DNA of 64,000 nt, from the NCBI RefSeq assembly GCF_023701695.1, contig NZ_JAJOZC010000001.1, positions 5,207,894-5,271,893 on the forward strand, written 5' to 3'. The DNA is from Streptomyces sp. RKAG290 (lineage in GTDB: Bacteria > Actinomycetota > Actinomycetes > Streptomycetales > Streptomycetaceae). The notes beneath the pieces are model-generated. The model saw only the letters and a program-made list of their open reading frames with translations. It made no database searches and was not told the origin of the DNA. Position 1 is the first letter of the stretch, and every line of letters starts with the position of its first letter. The position numbers and the translations under genes were made by a program. Positions 53,036-63,226 of this stretch are shown one piece after another.

Positions 53036-54646
53036 ATGACTAGTCAGACCACCGTCGACAAGGCGTCGCGGGAGCCCCGGGACCCCTTCTCTCCCGCACC
53101 GGTCAAGGGGCTGCGCGGCCACCCCTGGCTGACGCTCTTCTCCGTGGCCATCGGCGTGATGATGGTTGCGCTCGACGGCACGATCGTCGCGATCGCCAAC
53201 CCCGCGATCCAGCAGGACCTGGGCGCCTCGCTCGCGGACGTCCAGTGGATCACCAACGGATACATGCTCGCCCTCGCGGTCTCCCTGATCACCGCGGGCA
53301 AGCTCGGTGACCGGTTCGGGCACCGCCAGACCTTCCTCATAGGCGTCGTGGGCTTCGCCGCGGCATCGGGGGCCATCGGCCTCTCCCACAGCGTCGTCCT
53401 GGTGATCACGTTCCGGGTGCTGCAGGGCCTCTTCGGCGCCCTGCTGATGCCGGCCGCGCTGGGCCTGCTGCGCGCCACCTTCCCGGCCGAGAAGCTGAAC
53501 ATGGCGATCGGCATCTGGGGCATGGTGATCGGCGCCTCGACCGCGGGCGGCCCGATCCTGGGCGGCGTGCTCGTCGAGCACGTCAGCTGGCAGTCCGTCT
53601 TCTTCATCAACGTGCCCGTCGGTGTGCTCGCGCTCGTGCTGGGCGTGCTGATCCTCAAGGACCACCGCGCCGAGAACGCGCCGCGCTCCTTCGACATCGC
53701 CGGCATCGTGCTCCTGTCCACCGCGATGTTCTGCCTGATCTGGGCGCTCATCAAGGGCTCGGAGTGGGGCTGGGGCGACCTCAGGACGGTCGGCTTCCTG
53801 GTCGCCGCCGTCGTCCTGTTCGTCGCGTTCGCCCTCGTCGAGCAGCGGGTCAGGGAACCCCTGATCCCGCTCGCGATGTTCCGCTCGGTGCCGCTCTCCG
53901 CCGGCACGGTCCTCATGGTGCTGATGGCCTTCGCCTTCATGGGCGGGCTGTTCTTCGTCACCTTCTACCTGCAGAACGTGCACGGCATGAAGGCCGTCGA
54001 CGCGGGCCTGCACCTGCTGCCGCTGACCGCGATGATGATCGTCGCCTCGCCGCTGGCGGGCTTCCTGATCACCAAGTTCGGCCCGCGGGTGCCGCTCGTC
54101 GGCGGCATGGTGTGCACCGCCGTCGCCTGCTTCGGCATGTCCCAGCTGACCGTCGGCACCGGCACCTTCACCATGTCGATCTGGTTCGCCCTGCTCGGCC
54201 TCGGCCTCGCACCGGTGATGGTCGGCGCCACCGAGGTCATCGTGGGCAACGCGCCGATGGAGCTCTCCGGCGTCGCGGGCGGTCTGCAGCAGGCCGCCAT
54301 GCAGGTCGGCGGCAGCCTCGGTACGGCGGTGCTGGGCGCGATCATGGCCTCCCGGGTCGACGCCGAGCTCGACGGCAACTGGAAGGAAGCGCAGCTTCCG
54401 CCGCTGTCGCCCGAGCAGCTGGACCAGGCGTCCTCGGCCGTCAAGGTCGGCATGCCGCCGATCGCCCCCGGCACCCCGCCGGAGGTCGCCGGCAAGATCG
54501 CGGGCGTCGCCCATGACACGTTCGTGTCGGGCATGAGCACGGCATTCATGGTCGCGGGCATCGTCGCGGTGATCGCGGCCCTGGTCGCGACCCTGACCAA
54601 GCGCGGCGACAACGCCGAGGCGGGCGCGGGCGTCGGCCACATCTGA
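53036..54646 (+). CDS. MFS drug exporter, DHA2 family (14 helices)
   Basis: A 536-residue membrane protein with about 14 helices. Motif A is ITAGKLGDRFGHRQTFLIG, motif C is GMVIGASTAGGPILGGVLVE and the D1 motif is VALDGTIVAIANPAIQQDLG, all typical of EmrB/QacA transporters. It should expel drugs or an endogenous metabolite by proton antiport. The ATG at 53036 is seven bases after the promoter -10 box, so it is probably leaderless. Expression is controlled by the divergent TetR. Confidence 0.93.
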   Translation: MTSQTTVDKASREPRDPFSPAPVKGLRGHPWLTLFSVAIGVMMVALDGTIVAIANPAIQQDLGASLADVQWITNGYMLALAVSLITAGKLGDRFGHRQTFLIGVVGFAAASGAIGLSHSVVLVITFRVLQGLFGALLMPAALGLLRATFPAEKLNMAIGIWGMVIGASTAGGPILGGVLVEHVSWQSVFFINVPVGVLALVLGVLILKDHRAENAPRSFDIAGIVLLSTAMFCLIWALIKGSEWGWGDLRTVGFLVAAVVLFVAFALVEQRVREPLIPLAMFRSVPLSAGTVLMVLMAFAFMGGLFFVTFYLQNVHGMKAVDAGLHLLPLTAMMIVASPLAGFLITKFGPRVPLVGGMVCTAVACFGMSQLTVGTGTFTMSIWFALLGLGLAPVMVGATEVIVGNAPMELSGVAGGLQQAAMQVGGSLGTAVLGAIMASRVDAELDGNWKEAQLPPLSPEQLDQASSAVKVGMPPIAPGTPPEVAGKIAGVAHDTFVSGMSTAFMVAGIVAVIAALVATLTKRGDNAEAGAGVGHI

Positions 54647-54687
54647 CCGTCTCCGTCCCGGCCCGGGGCGTCAACACAGCGCGTACA

Positions 54688-54719
54688 ACAGCCCCGCCGG
54701 AACGTTCCGGCGGGGCTGT
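54688..54719. terminator. Perfect 32-base palindromic terminator after the MFS gene
   Basis: ACAGCCCCGCCGGAAC followed by its exact complement GTTCCGGCGGGGCTGT makes a perfect palindrome with no forced loop. It lies 42 bases after the MFS stop codon. Confidence 0.8.
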
Positions 54720-54819
54720 CGCCTATCAGGGTGGTACGGCCGCCGGCCTCTTCCCGTGGAGCCGGCCCGCGGCTCAGGGTGGGTGTGGAAGATCCACATC
54801 ACCACGGGGGTTGATTCGT

Positions 54820-55182
54820 ATGCGTACGACCGTTGTAGCTGCCGCGCTGGCCGCCACCGCACTGATCCCGCAGGCGGTGGCCCAGGCGGCGCCCGTCCGG
54901 CTCGGCACCTGCGGGAGCGGCCAGCTCTGCCTCTGGGCGAAACCGGAGTTCGGCGGGGCGCGCCAGGTCCACGAGCTGTCCACCATCGACATCGAGAGCT
55001 GCGTACCGCTGCCGGCGGGCCGCACCGTCCAGGCACTCGCCAACCGCACCGGCCGCCCCGTCACCACCTACCAGTCGGCGGAGTGCAACGAGACCGGCGA
55101 GTTCGAGACCTACCCGGGCGGCGGCACCTGGGTGCCGCAGTCGCCGTACCAGGTGCGGGCCTTCAAGGTCTGGGAGAACTGA
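54820..55182 (+). CDS. Small secreted protein, peptidase-inhibitor I36/crystallin-like
   Basis: A 120-residue protein with a Sec signal ending in VAQAAP. The mature 92 residues contain four Cys and the motifs CGSGQLCLWAKPEFGGARQV and YQSAECNETGEFETYPGGGT, which fit the I36 (SMPI-like) beta/gamma-crystallin fold of Streptomyces protease inhibitors. The ATG at 54820 is close to GTTGATTCGT with no strong ribosome binding site. Function is inferred from fold only. Confidence 0.75.
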   Translation: MRTTVVAAALAATALIPQAVAQAAPVRLGTCGSGQLCLWAKPEFGGARQVHELSTIDIESCVPLPAGRTVQALANRTGRPVTTYQSAECNETGEFETYPGGGTWVPQSPYQVRAFKVWEN

Positions 55183-55219
55183 CCCGGAGACGTCCGGGAG
55201 GACCGGCCGGCAGAACGCC

Positions 55220-55256
55220 GCGGGGCGGCGGGACCACTACGGTCCCGCCGCCCCGC
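55220..55256. terminator. Bidirectional hairpin before aceE's end
   Basis: GCGGGGCGGCGGGACC and GGTCCCGCCGCCCCGC form a perfect 16-pair stem with the loop ACTAC, between the convergent I36-type gene and aceE. Confidence 0.85.
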
Positions 55257-55279
55257 CCACGCCACTGCGCCGTCCGCGC

Positions 55280-58012
<2,733 letters not shown>

Positions 58013-58528
58013 GCTGTTCCTTCGCTGTTCGGTGCTGCTCTACGGGGCCTGGTTGAGGGAGTCATGCCCCCGGGACGTCTGCACGTACGCCATCCCATCG
58101 TGTACCGCGCGGGCGCAAACGTCATCTCTACCGAAAGGTAACCGGCAACTTCCGGGACACCGTGTCCCGAGGGCGGGATGGGCCGCGGCAGAGCGGGTAT
58201 CGGGGAGGCAGGAGGCGTCGGGCAGGATGGGTCGGGCGAAACCGCAACCATACGCCCAAGGCGTCCAAGCGTTCCCAAACGCTGCTCGACACCGATTGCC
58301 GGACCGAAACGGCATAAGCTGTTCAAGGACGTAAAGGGTGTGGACGGCAGCGCCGGTCCCCGCGGGGAGCCCGCCGACAGTGCGGCGACGTGGCACGAAA
58401 CGTCACCGTTTAGGCGGTCTCGTGCGCTGGGTACTTGCGCGATCCGCCGCTCCCGTGTGGACTACGGCCAGCGCCCCGCGTACGCGCGTGGCTGAAGCAT
58501 TTTCCGAAACATGATCAGGAGGCAAACC
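58013..58528. other. Divergent intergenic region aceE/DUF3052
   Basis: A 516-base non-coding region. It contains the perfect palindrome at 58153-58169 on the aceE side. On the DUF3052 side it contains the AGGAGG ribosome binding site at 58517-58522. A moderately AT-rich patch (58300-58345) could be promoter sequence, but I see no convincing -35/-10 pair. No coding frame or RNA gene is evident. Confidence 0.5.
58153..58169. promoter_or_regulatory. Palindrome CGGGACAC-C-GTGTCCCG upstream of aceE
   Basis: Two perfect eight-base arms around a single central base, 141-157 bases upstream of the aceE start codon. No gene ends here, so a terminator role is unlikely; a repressor or activator site for pyruvate dehydrogenase control is possible. 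Confidence 0.4.
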
Positions 58529-58966
58529 GTGAGCGCGACCGCGGACCACGCGGAGGAGCGGACCAACCCGGCAGCACGCCTGGGGTTCGAGCCCGGACAT
58601 GTGGTCCAGGAGATCGGCTACGACGACGACGTCGAGCTGGAGCTCCGTGAGGGCATTGAGGCCACTACCGGCCAGGAAATCGTCGATGAGGACTACGACG
58701 ACGTCGCTGACGTCGTCCTGCTCTGGTTCCGCGACGAGGACGGCGACCTTACGGACGCGCTGGTGGATGCCATTGGTCTGCTCGAGGACGGCGGTACGGT
58801 CTGGCTGATGACGCCCAAGACCGGCCGTGACGGATACGTCGAGCCGAGCGACATCAACGAGGCTGCCCAGACAGCCGGTCTCGCCCAGACCAAGAGCATC
58901 AGTGCGGGCAAGGACTGGACGGGAAGCCGTCTGGCCACACCGAAGGCGGCCAAGGCCAAGCGCTGA
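58529..58966 (+). CDS. DUF3052 family protein
   Basis: A 145-residue acidic cytoplasmic protein of unknown function that is conserved in actinobacteria. Visible features are ARLGFEPGHVVQEIGYDDDV, a strongly acidic stretch (EIVDEDYDDVADVVLLWFRD) and GGTVWLMTPKTGRDGYVEPS near the C-terminus, followed by a Lys/Ala tail. AGGAGG lies seven bases before the GTG at 58529, which decides the start. I recall the same gene beside aceE in other Streptomyces. Confidence 0.87.
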   Translation: MSATADHAEERTNPAARLGFEPGHVVQEIGYDDDVELELREGIEATTGQEIVDEDYDDVADVVLLWFRDEDGDLTDALVDAIGLLEDGGTVWLMTPKTGRDGYVEPSDINEAAQTAGLAQTKSISAGKDWTGSRLATPKAAKAKR

Positions 58967-58981
58967 ACCGCACTCGCCACT

Positions 58982-59019
58982 GAAGGCCCCCGACGGCATC
59001 ACGCCGCCCGGGGGCCTTC
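58982..59019 (+). terminator. Hairpin terminator after DUF3052
   Basis: GAAGGCCCCC and GGGGGCCTTC form a perfect ten-pair stem, with a further GACGGC/GCCG pairing inside. It starts 16 bases after the DUF3052 stop. Confidence 0.75.
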
Positions 59020-59152
59020 GTACATCCGTGGCCCCGTCCACTCCCGCAGGAGGAGCTTGCGCGGGTGCCGCACGGTCGCCAGGGGCCTCTGCGTAGGGTG
59101 GGACTCACCCGGACAGCCCAGCCCGGCGAAGGTAGCGAAGGGACGCGTTTTC

Positions 59153-59611
59153 ATGGCGATCGAGGTCGGCACCAAGGCCCCGGATTTCGAGCTGAAGGAC
59201 AACCACGGCCGGACCGTGAAGCTCTCCGACTTCCACGGGCGCAAGAACGTGGTCGTGCTCTTCTACCCGTTCGCCTTCACCGGTGTCTGCACGGGTGAGC
59301 TCTGCGCCCTGCGTGACGAGCTGCCCACGTTCGAGAACGACGACACGCAGCTGCTCGCCGTCTCCAACGACTCCATCCACACCCTGCGCGTCTTCGCCGA
59401 GCAGGAGGGCCTGGAGTACCCGCTGCTCTCGGACTTCTGGCCGCACGGCGAGACCTCGCGGGCCTACGGCGTCTTCGACGAGGAGAAGGGCTGCGCGGTG
59501 CGCGGCACCTTCATCATCGACAAGGAGGGCGTGGTGCGCTGGACCGTCGTCAACGGCCTGCCCGACGCGCGCGACCTCAACGACTACGTCAAGGCGCTCG
59601 GCACGCTCTGA
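59153..59611 (+). CDS. Peroxiredoxin, AhpE-like
   Basis: A 152-residue thioredoxin-fold peroxidase. The peroxidatic Cys is C46 in the PFAFTGVC motif (P39-x3-T43-x2-C46), with another Cys at C51 and one in EKGCAVRG that could resolve it. It resembles mycobacterial AhpE and reduces peroxides and peroxynitrite. The ATG at 59153 gives the normal family N-terminus, MAIEVGTKAPDFELKDNHG; the open frame to 59057 adds a non-conserved leader. It precedes the tellurite-type stress genes. Confidence 0.92.
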   Translation: MAIEVGTKAPDFELKDNHGRTVKLSDFHGRKNVVVLFYPFAFTGVCTGELCALRDELPTFENDDTQLLAVSNDSIHTLRVFAEQEGLEYPLLSDFWPHGETSRAYGVFDEEKGCAVRGTFIIDKEGVVRWTVVNGLPDARDLNDYVKALGTL

Positions 59612-59776
59612 CCCGGCCCGCTCCGATCCGCGATCCGGACGATCTCCCGGCGACCCCCGGCCAAAAGCCTGTTTTGGCCGGGAACCGGTCACTAGGATCC
59701 ACTCGTTGATCCGATGCCAACGCAACGTGGAGGCGCCGGCACCGGCCGGCCCCCAATGAAACCAATGGGAGGACTC

Positions 59777-60352
59777 GTGGGAGTCAGCCTCAGCAAGGGC
59801 GGCAACGTCTCGCTGACCAAGGCCGCGCCCAACCTGACCGCGGTCATCGTGGGTCTGGGCTGGGACGCTCGTACCACCACCGGCGGGGATTTCGACCTCG
59901 ACGCCAGCGCGCTGCTGACGAACGCCGAGGGCAAGGTCGGCAACGACGGCAATTTCGTGTTCTTCAACAACCTCAAGAGCCCCGACGGCTCGGTCGAGCA
60001 CACCGGTGACAACCTCACCGGTGAGGGCGAGGGCGACGACGAGGTCATCAAGGTCAACCTCGCCGGTGTCCCGGCCGACGTGGACAAGATCGTCTTCCCG
60101 GTCTCGATCTACGAGGCCGAGTCCCGCCAGCAGAGCTTCGGCCAGGTGCGCAACGCGTACATCCGCGTGGTCAACCAGGCCGACAACACCGAGCTCGCGC
60201 GCTACGACCTGAGCGAGGACGCCTCGACGGAGACCGCCATGGTCTTCGGCGAGCTGTACCGCAACGGCGCGGAGTGGAAGTTCCGCGCCATCGGTCAGGG
60301 CTACGCCTCGGGTCTGCGCGGCATCGCGCAGGACTTCGGCGTCAACGTCTAG
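59777..60352 (+). CDS. TerD family stress protein, copy 1
   Basis: A 191-residue TerD domain protein. The calcium-binding signatures GGDFDLDASALL and GDNLTGEGEGDDEVIKVNL are intact, and the C-terminus GEWKFRAIGQGYASGLRGIA-type motif (here EWKFRAIGQGY) is present. TerD proteins act in tellurite resistance, phage defence or cell differentiation and bind calcium; the exact activity is unknown. GGGAGGA lies just before the GTG at 59777. It is the first of a set of ter-type genes. Confidence 0.93.
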   Translation: MGVSLSKGGNVSLTKAAPNLTAVIVGLGWDARTTTGGDFDLDASALLTNAEGKVGNDGNFVFFNNLKSPDGSVEHTGDNLTGEGEGDDEVIKVNLAGVPADVDKIVFPVSIYEAESRQQSFGQVRNAYIRVVNQADNTELARYDLSEDASTETAMVFGELYRNGAEWKFRAIGQGYASGLRGIAQDFGVNV

Positions 60353-60361
60353 ACAGTCCAT

Positions 60362-60391
60362 CGGGGCCGTGCCTGCGAAGGCACGGCCCCG
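60362..60391 (+). terminator. Hairpin after terD copy 1
   Basis: CGGGGCCGTGCC and GGCACGGCCCCG form a perfect 12-pair stem with a six-base loop, ten bases after the stop codon. Confidence 0.75.
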
Positions 60392-60410
60392 GCAGGCAGC
60401 AGCACATCCC

Positions 60411-60441
60411 GTCCGGCGCCGCACTCCGTGCGGCGCCGGAC
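60411..60441 (+). terminator. Second hairpin between the two terD genes
   Basis: GTCCGGCGCCGCAC and GTGCGGCGCCGGAC form a perfect 14-pair stem with the loop TCC, 20 bases after the first hairpin. Tandem hairpins would nearly isolate the two terD genes, or attenuate read-through. Confidence 0.65.
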
Positions 60442-60504
60442 GCGCTCAGCAGACGGATCCATCGGTTCAACAGACGGTTCATCGACTCGGGGAGGACACA
60501 CACC

Positions 60505-61080
60505 ATGGGCGTCACACTCGCCAAGGGAGGCAATGTCTCCCTCTCCAAGGCCGCACCCAATCTCACCCAGGTGCTGGTCGGGCTCGGCTGGGACGCACGA
60601 TCCACCACGGGGGCGGACTTCGACCTCGACGCCAGCGCGCTGCTGTGCGAGTCGGGCCGGGTGCTCGGCGACGAATGGTTCGTGTTCTACAACAACCTCA
60701 CGAGCCCCGACGGCTCCGTGGAGCACACCGGGGACAACCTCACGGGTGAGGGCGAGGGCGACGACGAGTCGGTCATCGTGAACCTCACGCAGGTTCCGGC
60801 CCATTGCGACAAGATCGTATTTCCGGTCTCGATCCATGAGGCCGACAATCGCGGGCAGACCTTCGGGCAGGTCAGCAATGCTTTCATCCGGGTGGTGAAC
60901 CAGGCCGACGGCCAGGAACTCGCGCGGTACGACCTCAGCGAGGACGCCTCGACGGAGACCGCGATGATCTTCGGTGAGCTCTACCGTTACAACGGCGAGT
61001 GGAAGTTCCGTGCAGTGGGGCAGGGGTACGCGTCGGGTCTGCGCGGCATCGCTCTAGACTTCGGGGTCAACGTTTCGTAA
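60505..61080 (+). CDS. TerD family stress protein, copy 2
   Basis: A 191-residue paralogue of the gene at 59777, with the same calcium motifs (GADFDLDASALL, GDNLTGEGEGDDESVIVNL). It carries two Cys (ALLCESGR, PAHCDKIV) absent from copy 1. GGGGAGGA precedes the ATG at 60505. The duplicates differ mostly in the first half, so they may pair with different partners. Confidence 0.93.
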   Translation: MGVTLAKGGNVSLSKAAPNLTQVLVGLGWDARSTTGADFDLDASALLCESGRVLGDEWFVFYNNLTSPDGSVEHTGDNLTGEGEGDDESVIVNLTQVPAHCDKIVFPVSIHEADNRGQTFGQVSNAFIRVVNQADGQELARYDLSEDASTETAMIFGELYRYNGEWKFRAVGQGYASGLRGIALDFGVNVS

Positions 61081-61150
61081 AGCCGTGCACGGCGCGGGGG
61101 AGCCTCGTACACACCGGGGGAGACCCGTTACATAAATGATGGGGTAGCCA

Positions 61151-62298
61151 GTGCTTCTGAAAACCTTCGGCTGGTCGCTCGCGATTACCGCGATCGGCCT
61201 GGTCGCAGCGTGGTTCTACGGGGGTGGGAGGCCTTCGGGGTAGTTGCGATTCTCTCCGTCCTGGAGATCTCGCTGTCCTTCGACAACGCGGTGGTCAACG
61301 CCGGAATCCTGAAGAAGATGAGTGCCTTCTGGCAGAAGATCTTCCTCACCGTCGGTGTGCTCATCGCCGTCTTCGGTATGCGGCTGGTGTTCCCCGTCGT
61401 GATCGTGGCCATCACCGCCAAGCTGGGACCGATCGAGGCCATCGATCTTTCCTTCAACGACCCGGACCGCTACAAGGAACTGGTCACGGACGCCCACCCG
61501 GCCATTGCGGCCTTCGGTGGCATGTTCCTGCTGATGATCTTCCTCGACTTCATTTTCGAGGACCGTGACATCCAGTGGCTGCGCTGGATCGAGCGCCCGC
61601 TCGCCAAGCTCGGCAAGGTCGACATGCTGTCGGTCTGCATCGCCCTGATCGTCCTGATGATCACCGCCCTGACGTTCGCGTCCCAGGCGCACCAGCACGG
61701 CGGCGGACACGCCGACAAGGCGGAGACGGTCCTGCTCTCGGGCATCGCGGGTCTCATCACGTACCTCGTCGTCAACGGTCTCTCCGGCCACTTCGAGAGC
61801 AAGCTCGAAGAGGAGGAGGAACGCGAGCACGAGGCGGAGGAAGAGGCCAAGCGGTCCGGCAAGAAGCTCTCCGCGGCCGTACTCTCCGGCAAGGCCGCGT
61901 TCTTCATGTTCCTCTACCTGGAAGTGCTCGACGCCTCCTTCTCGTTCGACGGCGTCATCGGCGCCTTCGCCATCACCAACGAGATCGTGCTGATGGCCCT
62001 GGGTCTCGGCATCGGCGCCATGTACGTCCGTTCGCTCACGGTCTACCTGGTCCGCCAGGGCACCCTGGACGACTACGTCTACCTGGAGCACGGCGCGCAC
62101 TACGCGATCGGCGCGCTGGCCGTCCTCCTGCTCATCACGATCCAGTACGAGATCAACGAGATCATCACCGGTCTCGTCGGCGTCATCCTGATCGCCTGGT
62201 CCTTCTGGTCCTCGGTCCGGCGCAACAAGGCGCTGGAGGCCGGCGGCGGCGACAGCGGCGACGGCGGATCTCCATCGGAAGTCTCCGCCGGGGTGTGA
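61151..62298 (+). CDS. TerC-like integral membrane protein, DUF475, frameshifted near its start
   Basis: About 383 residues with eight or more helices. The conserved acidic residues of the family lie in LEISLSFDNAVVNAGILKKM and LEVLDASFSFDGVIGAF. A central acidic charged loop (about residues 200-225) separates the halves. The first 23 residues (VLLKTFGWSLAITAIGLVAA) are in a different frame from the body; one base added to the five-G run 61220-61224 gives WFYGGWEAFGVVAILS. The GTG at 61151 then starts the full protein. TerC-like proteins are membrane anchors for TerD complexes and may move metal ions. The break is probably a sequencing error. Confidence 0.85.
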
Positions 62299-62323
62299 CC
62301 CGGTAGGGAATGAGGAACGCTCT

Positions 62324-62391
62324 CTGCGGGGCGGCTCGTACGGCGTCGGACCCGGGGTGACACCCCGATCCGGCCAGGAGCCGCCCCGCAG
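62324..62391. repeat. Nested inverted repeat (68 bases) between ter genes
   Basis: CTGCGGGGCGGCTC (62324-62337) pairs perfectly with GAGCCGCCCCGCAG (62378-62391). Inside lies CGGGGT-GAC-ACCCCG (62353-62367), flanked by CGGA/TCCG. It can form a two-tier structure in RNA, a terminator or a structured leader for the TerA-like gene. Confidence 0.7.
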
Positions 62392-62454
62392 CGGTGCGTG
62401 CGTCGCATGTGCCGCGTGCGACGGGTGCGGGGCCGATACGTGTGGGGGTTGGGG

Positions 62455-63189
62455 ATGGCGTTCTGGGACAGCCTGTGGCCGGGGCGGGAAGCACAGTTCG
62501 AGTCGGGTAACGCGGCCACCAACTCCATCGTGCTGTCCAAACGGCACGCCACGGTCTCGCTGACCAAGCAAGGGGCGCTGACCGGCAACCTCCGGGTCAA
62601 CCTCTCCTGGCGGATGCGCACCTCCGACATCGAGGGCCGGTCGCGGCAGAGCGGCCGGCTGCTGCGGCCGTTCAAGCTCTTCCAGCCCGATGTGGTCCAG
62701 GCGCACACCCAGGGCGTCGTCAACGTCGACCTGGACCTGGGCTGCATGTACGAGCTGGCGGACGGCACCAAGGGCGTGGTGCAGCCGCTGGGCAACCTGA
62801 TCGGCGACCTGAACGGGCCGCCGTACATCAGGCTCAGCGGGGACGACCGGTTCGGGGCGCCGTCGGGGGAGACCGTCTACGTCAACCTCGACCAGCGCGA
62901 CCAGATCAAGCGGCTGCTGTTCTTCGTCTACATCTACGACCAGACGCCGGCCTTCGACCGCACGCACGCGAAGGTGACGCTCTACCCGGGCAACGGGCCG
63001 CGCATCGAGATCGAACTGGACGAGCGGGCCCCGCAGGCCCGCTCGTGCGCCGTGTTCACGGTGGAGAACGTCAAGGGTGAACTGATCGTGCGGCGCGAGG
63101 TGAAGTTCGTGTACGGCTTCCAGTCGGAGCTGGACCGGCTGTACGGCTACGGCATGCAGTGGGGGCGCGGCTACAAGTCCCGCGCTTAG
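62455..63189 (+). CDS. TerA-like stress protein
   Basis: A 244-residue beta-rich cytoplasmic protein. YVNLDQRDQIKRLLFFVYIY, KVTLYPGNGPRIEIELDE and FTVENVKGELIVRREVKFVY with GYGMQWGRGYKSRA at the end resemble the C-terminal half of TerA. TerA, TerD and TerC-type proteins are thought to form a membrane-linked complex in stress and anti-phage response. I chose the ATG at 62455 (MAFWDSLWPGREAQFESGN); an in-frame GTG at 62440 is possible. Confidence 0.75.
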   Translation: MAFWDSLWPGREAQFESGNAATNSIVLSKRHATVSLTKQGALTGNLRVNLSWRMRTSDIEGRSRQSGRLLRPFKLFQPDVVQAHTQGVVNVDLDLGCMYELADGTKGVVQPLGNLIGDLNGPPYIRLSGDDRFGAPSGETVYVNLDQRDQIKRLLFFVYIYDQTPAFDRTHAKVTLYPGNGPRIEIELDERAPQARSCAVFTVENVKGELIVRREVKFVYGFQSELDRLYGYGMQWGRGYKSRA

Positions 63190-63226
63190 GGTCCTTCGTT
63201 TCCCTCAGGGCGTCCGGTGCGTGGTG

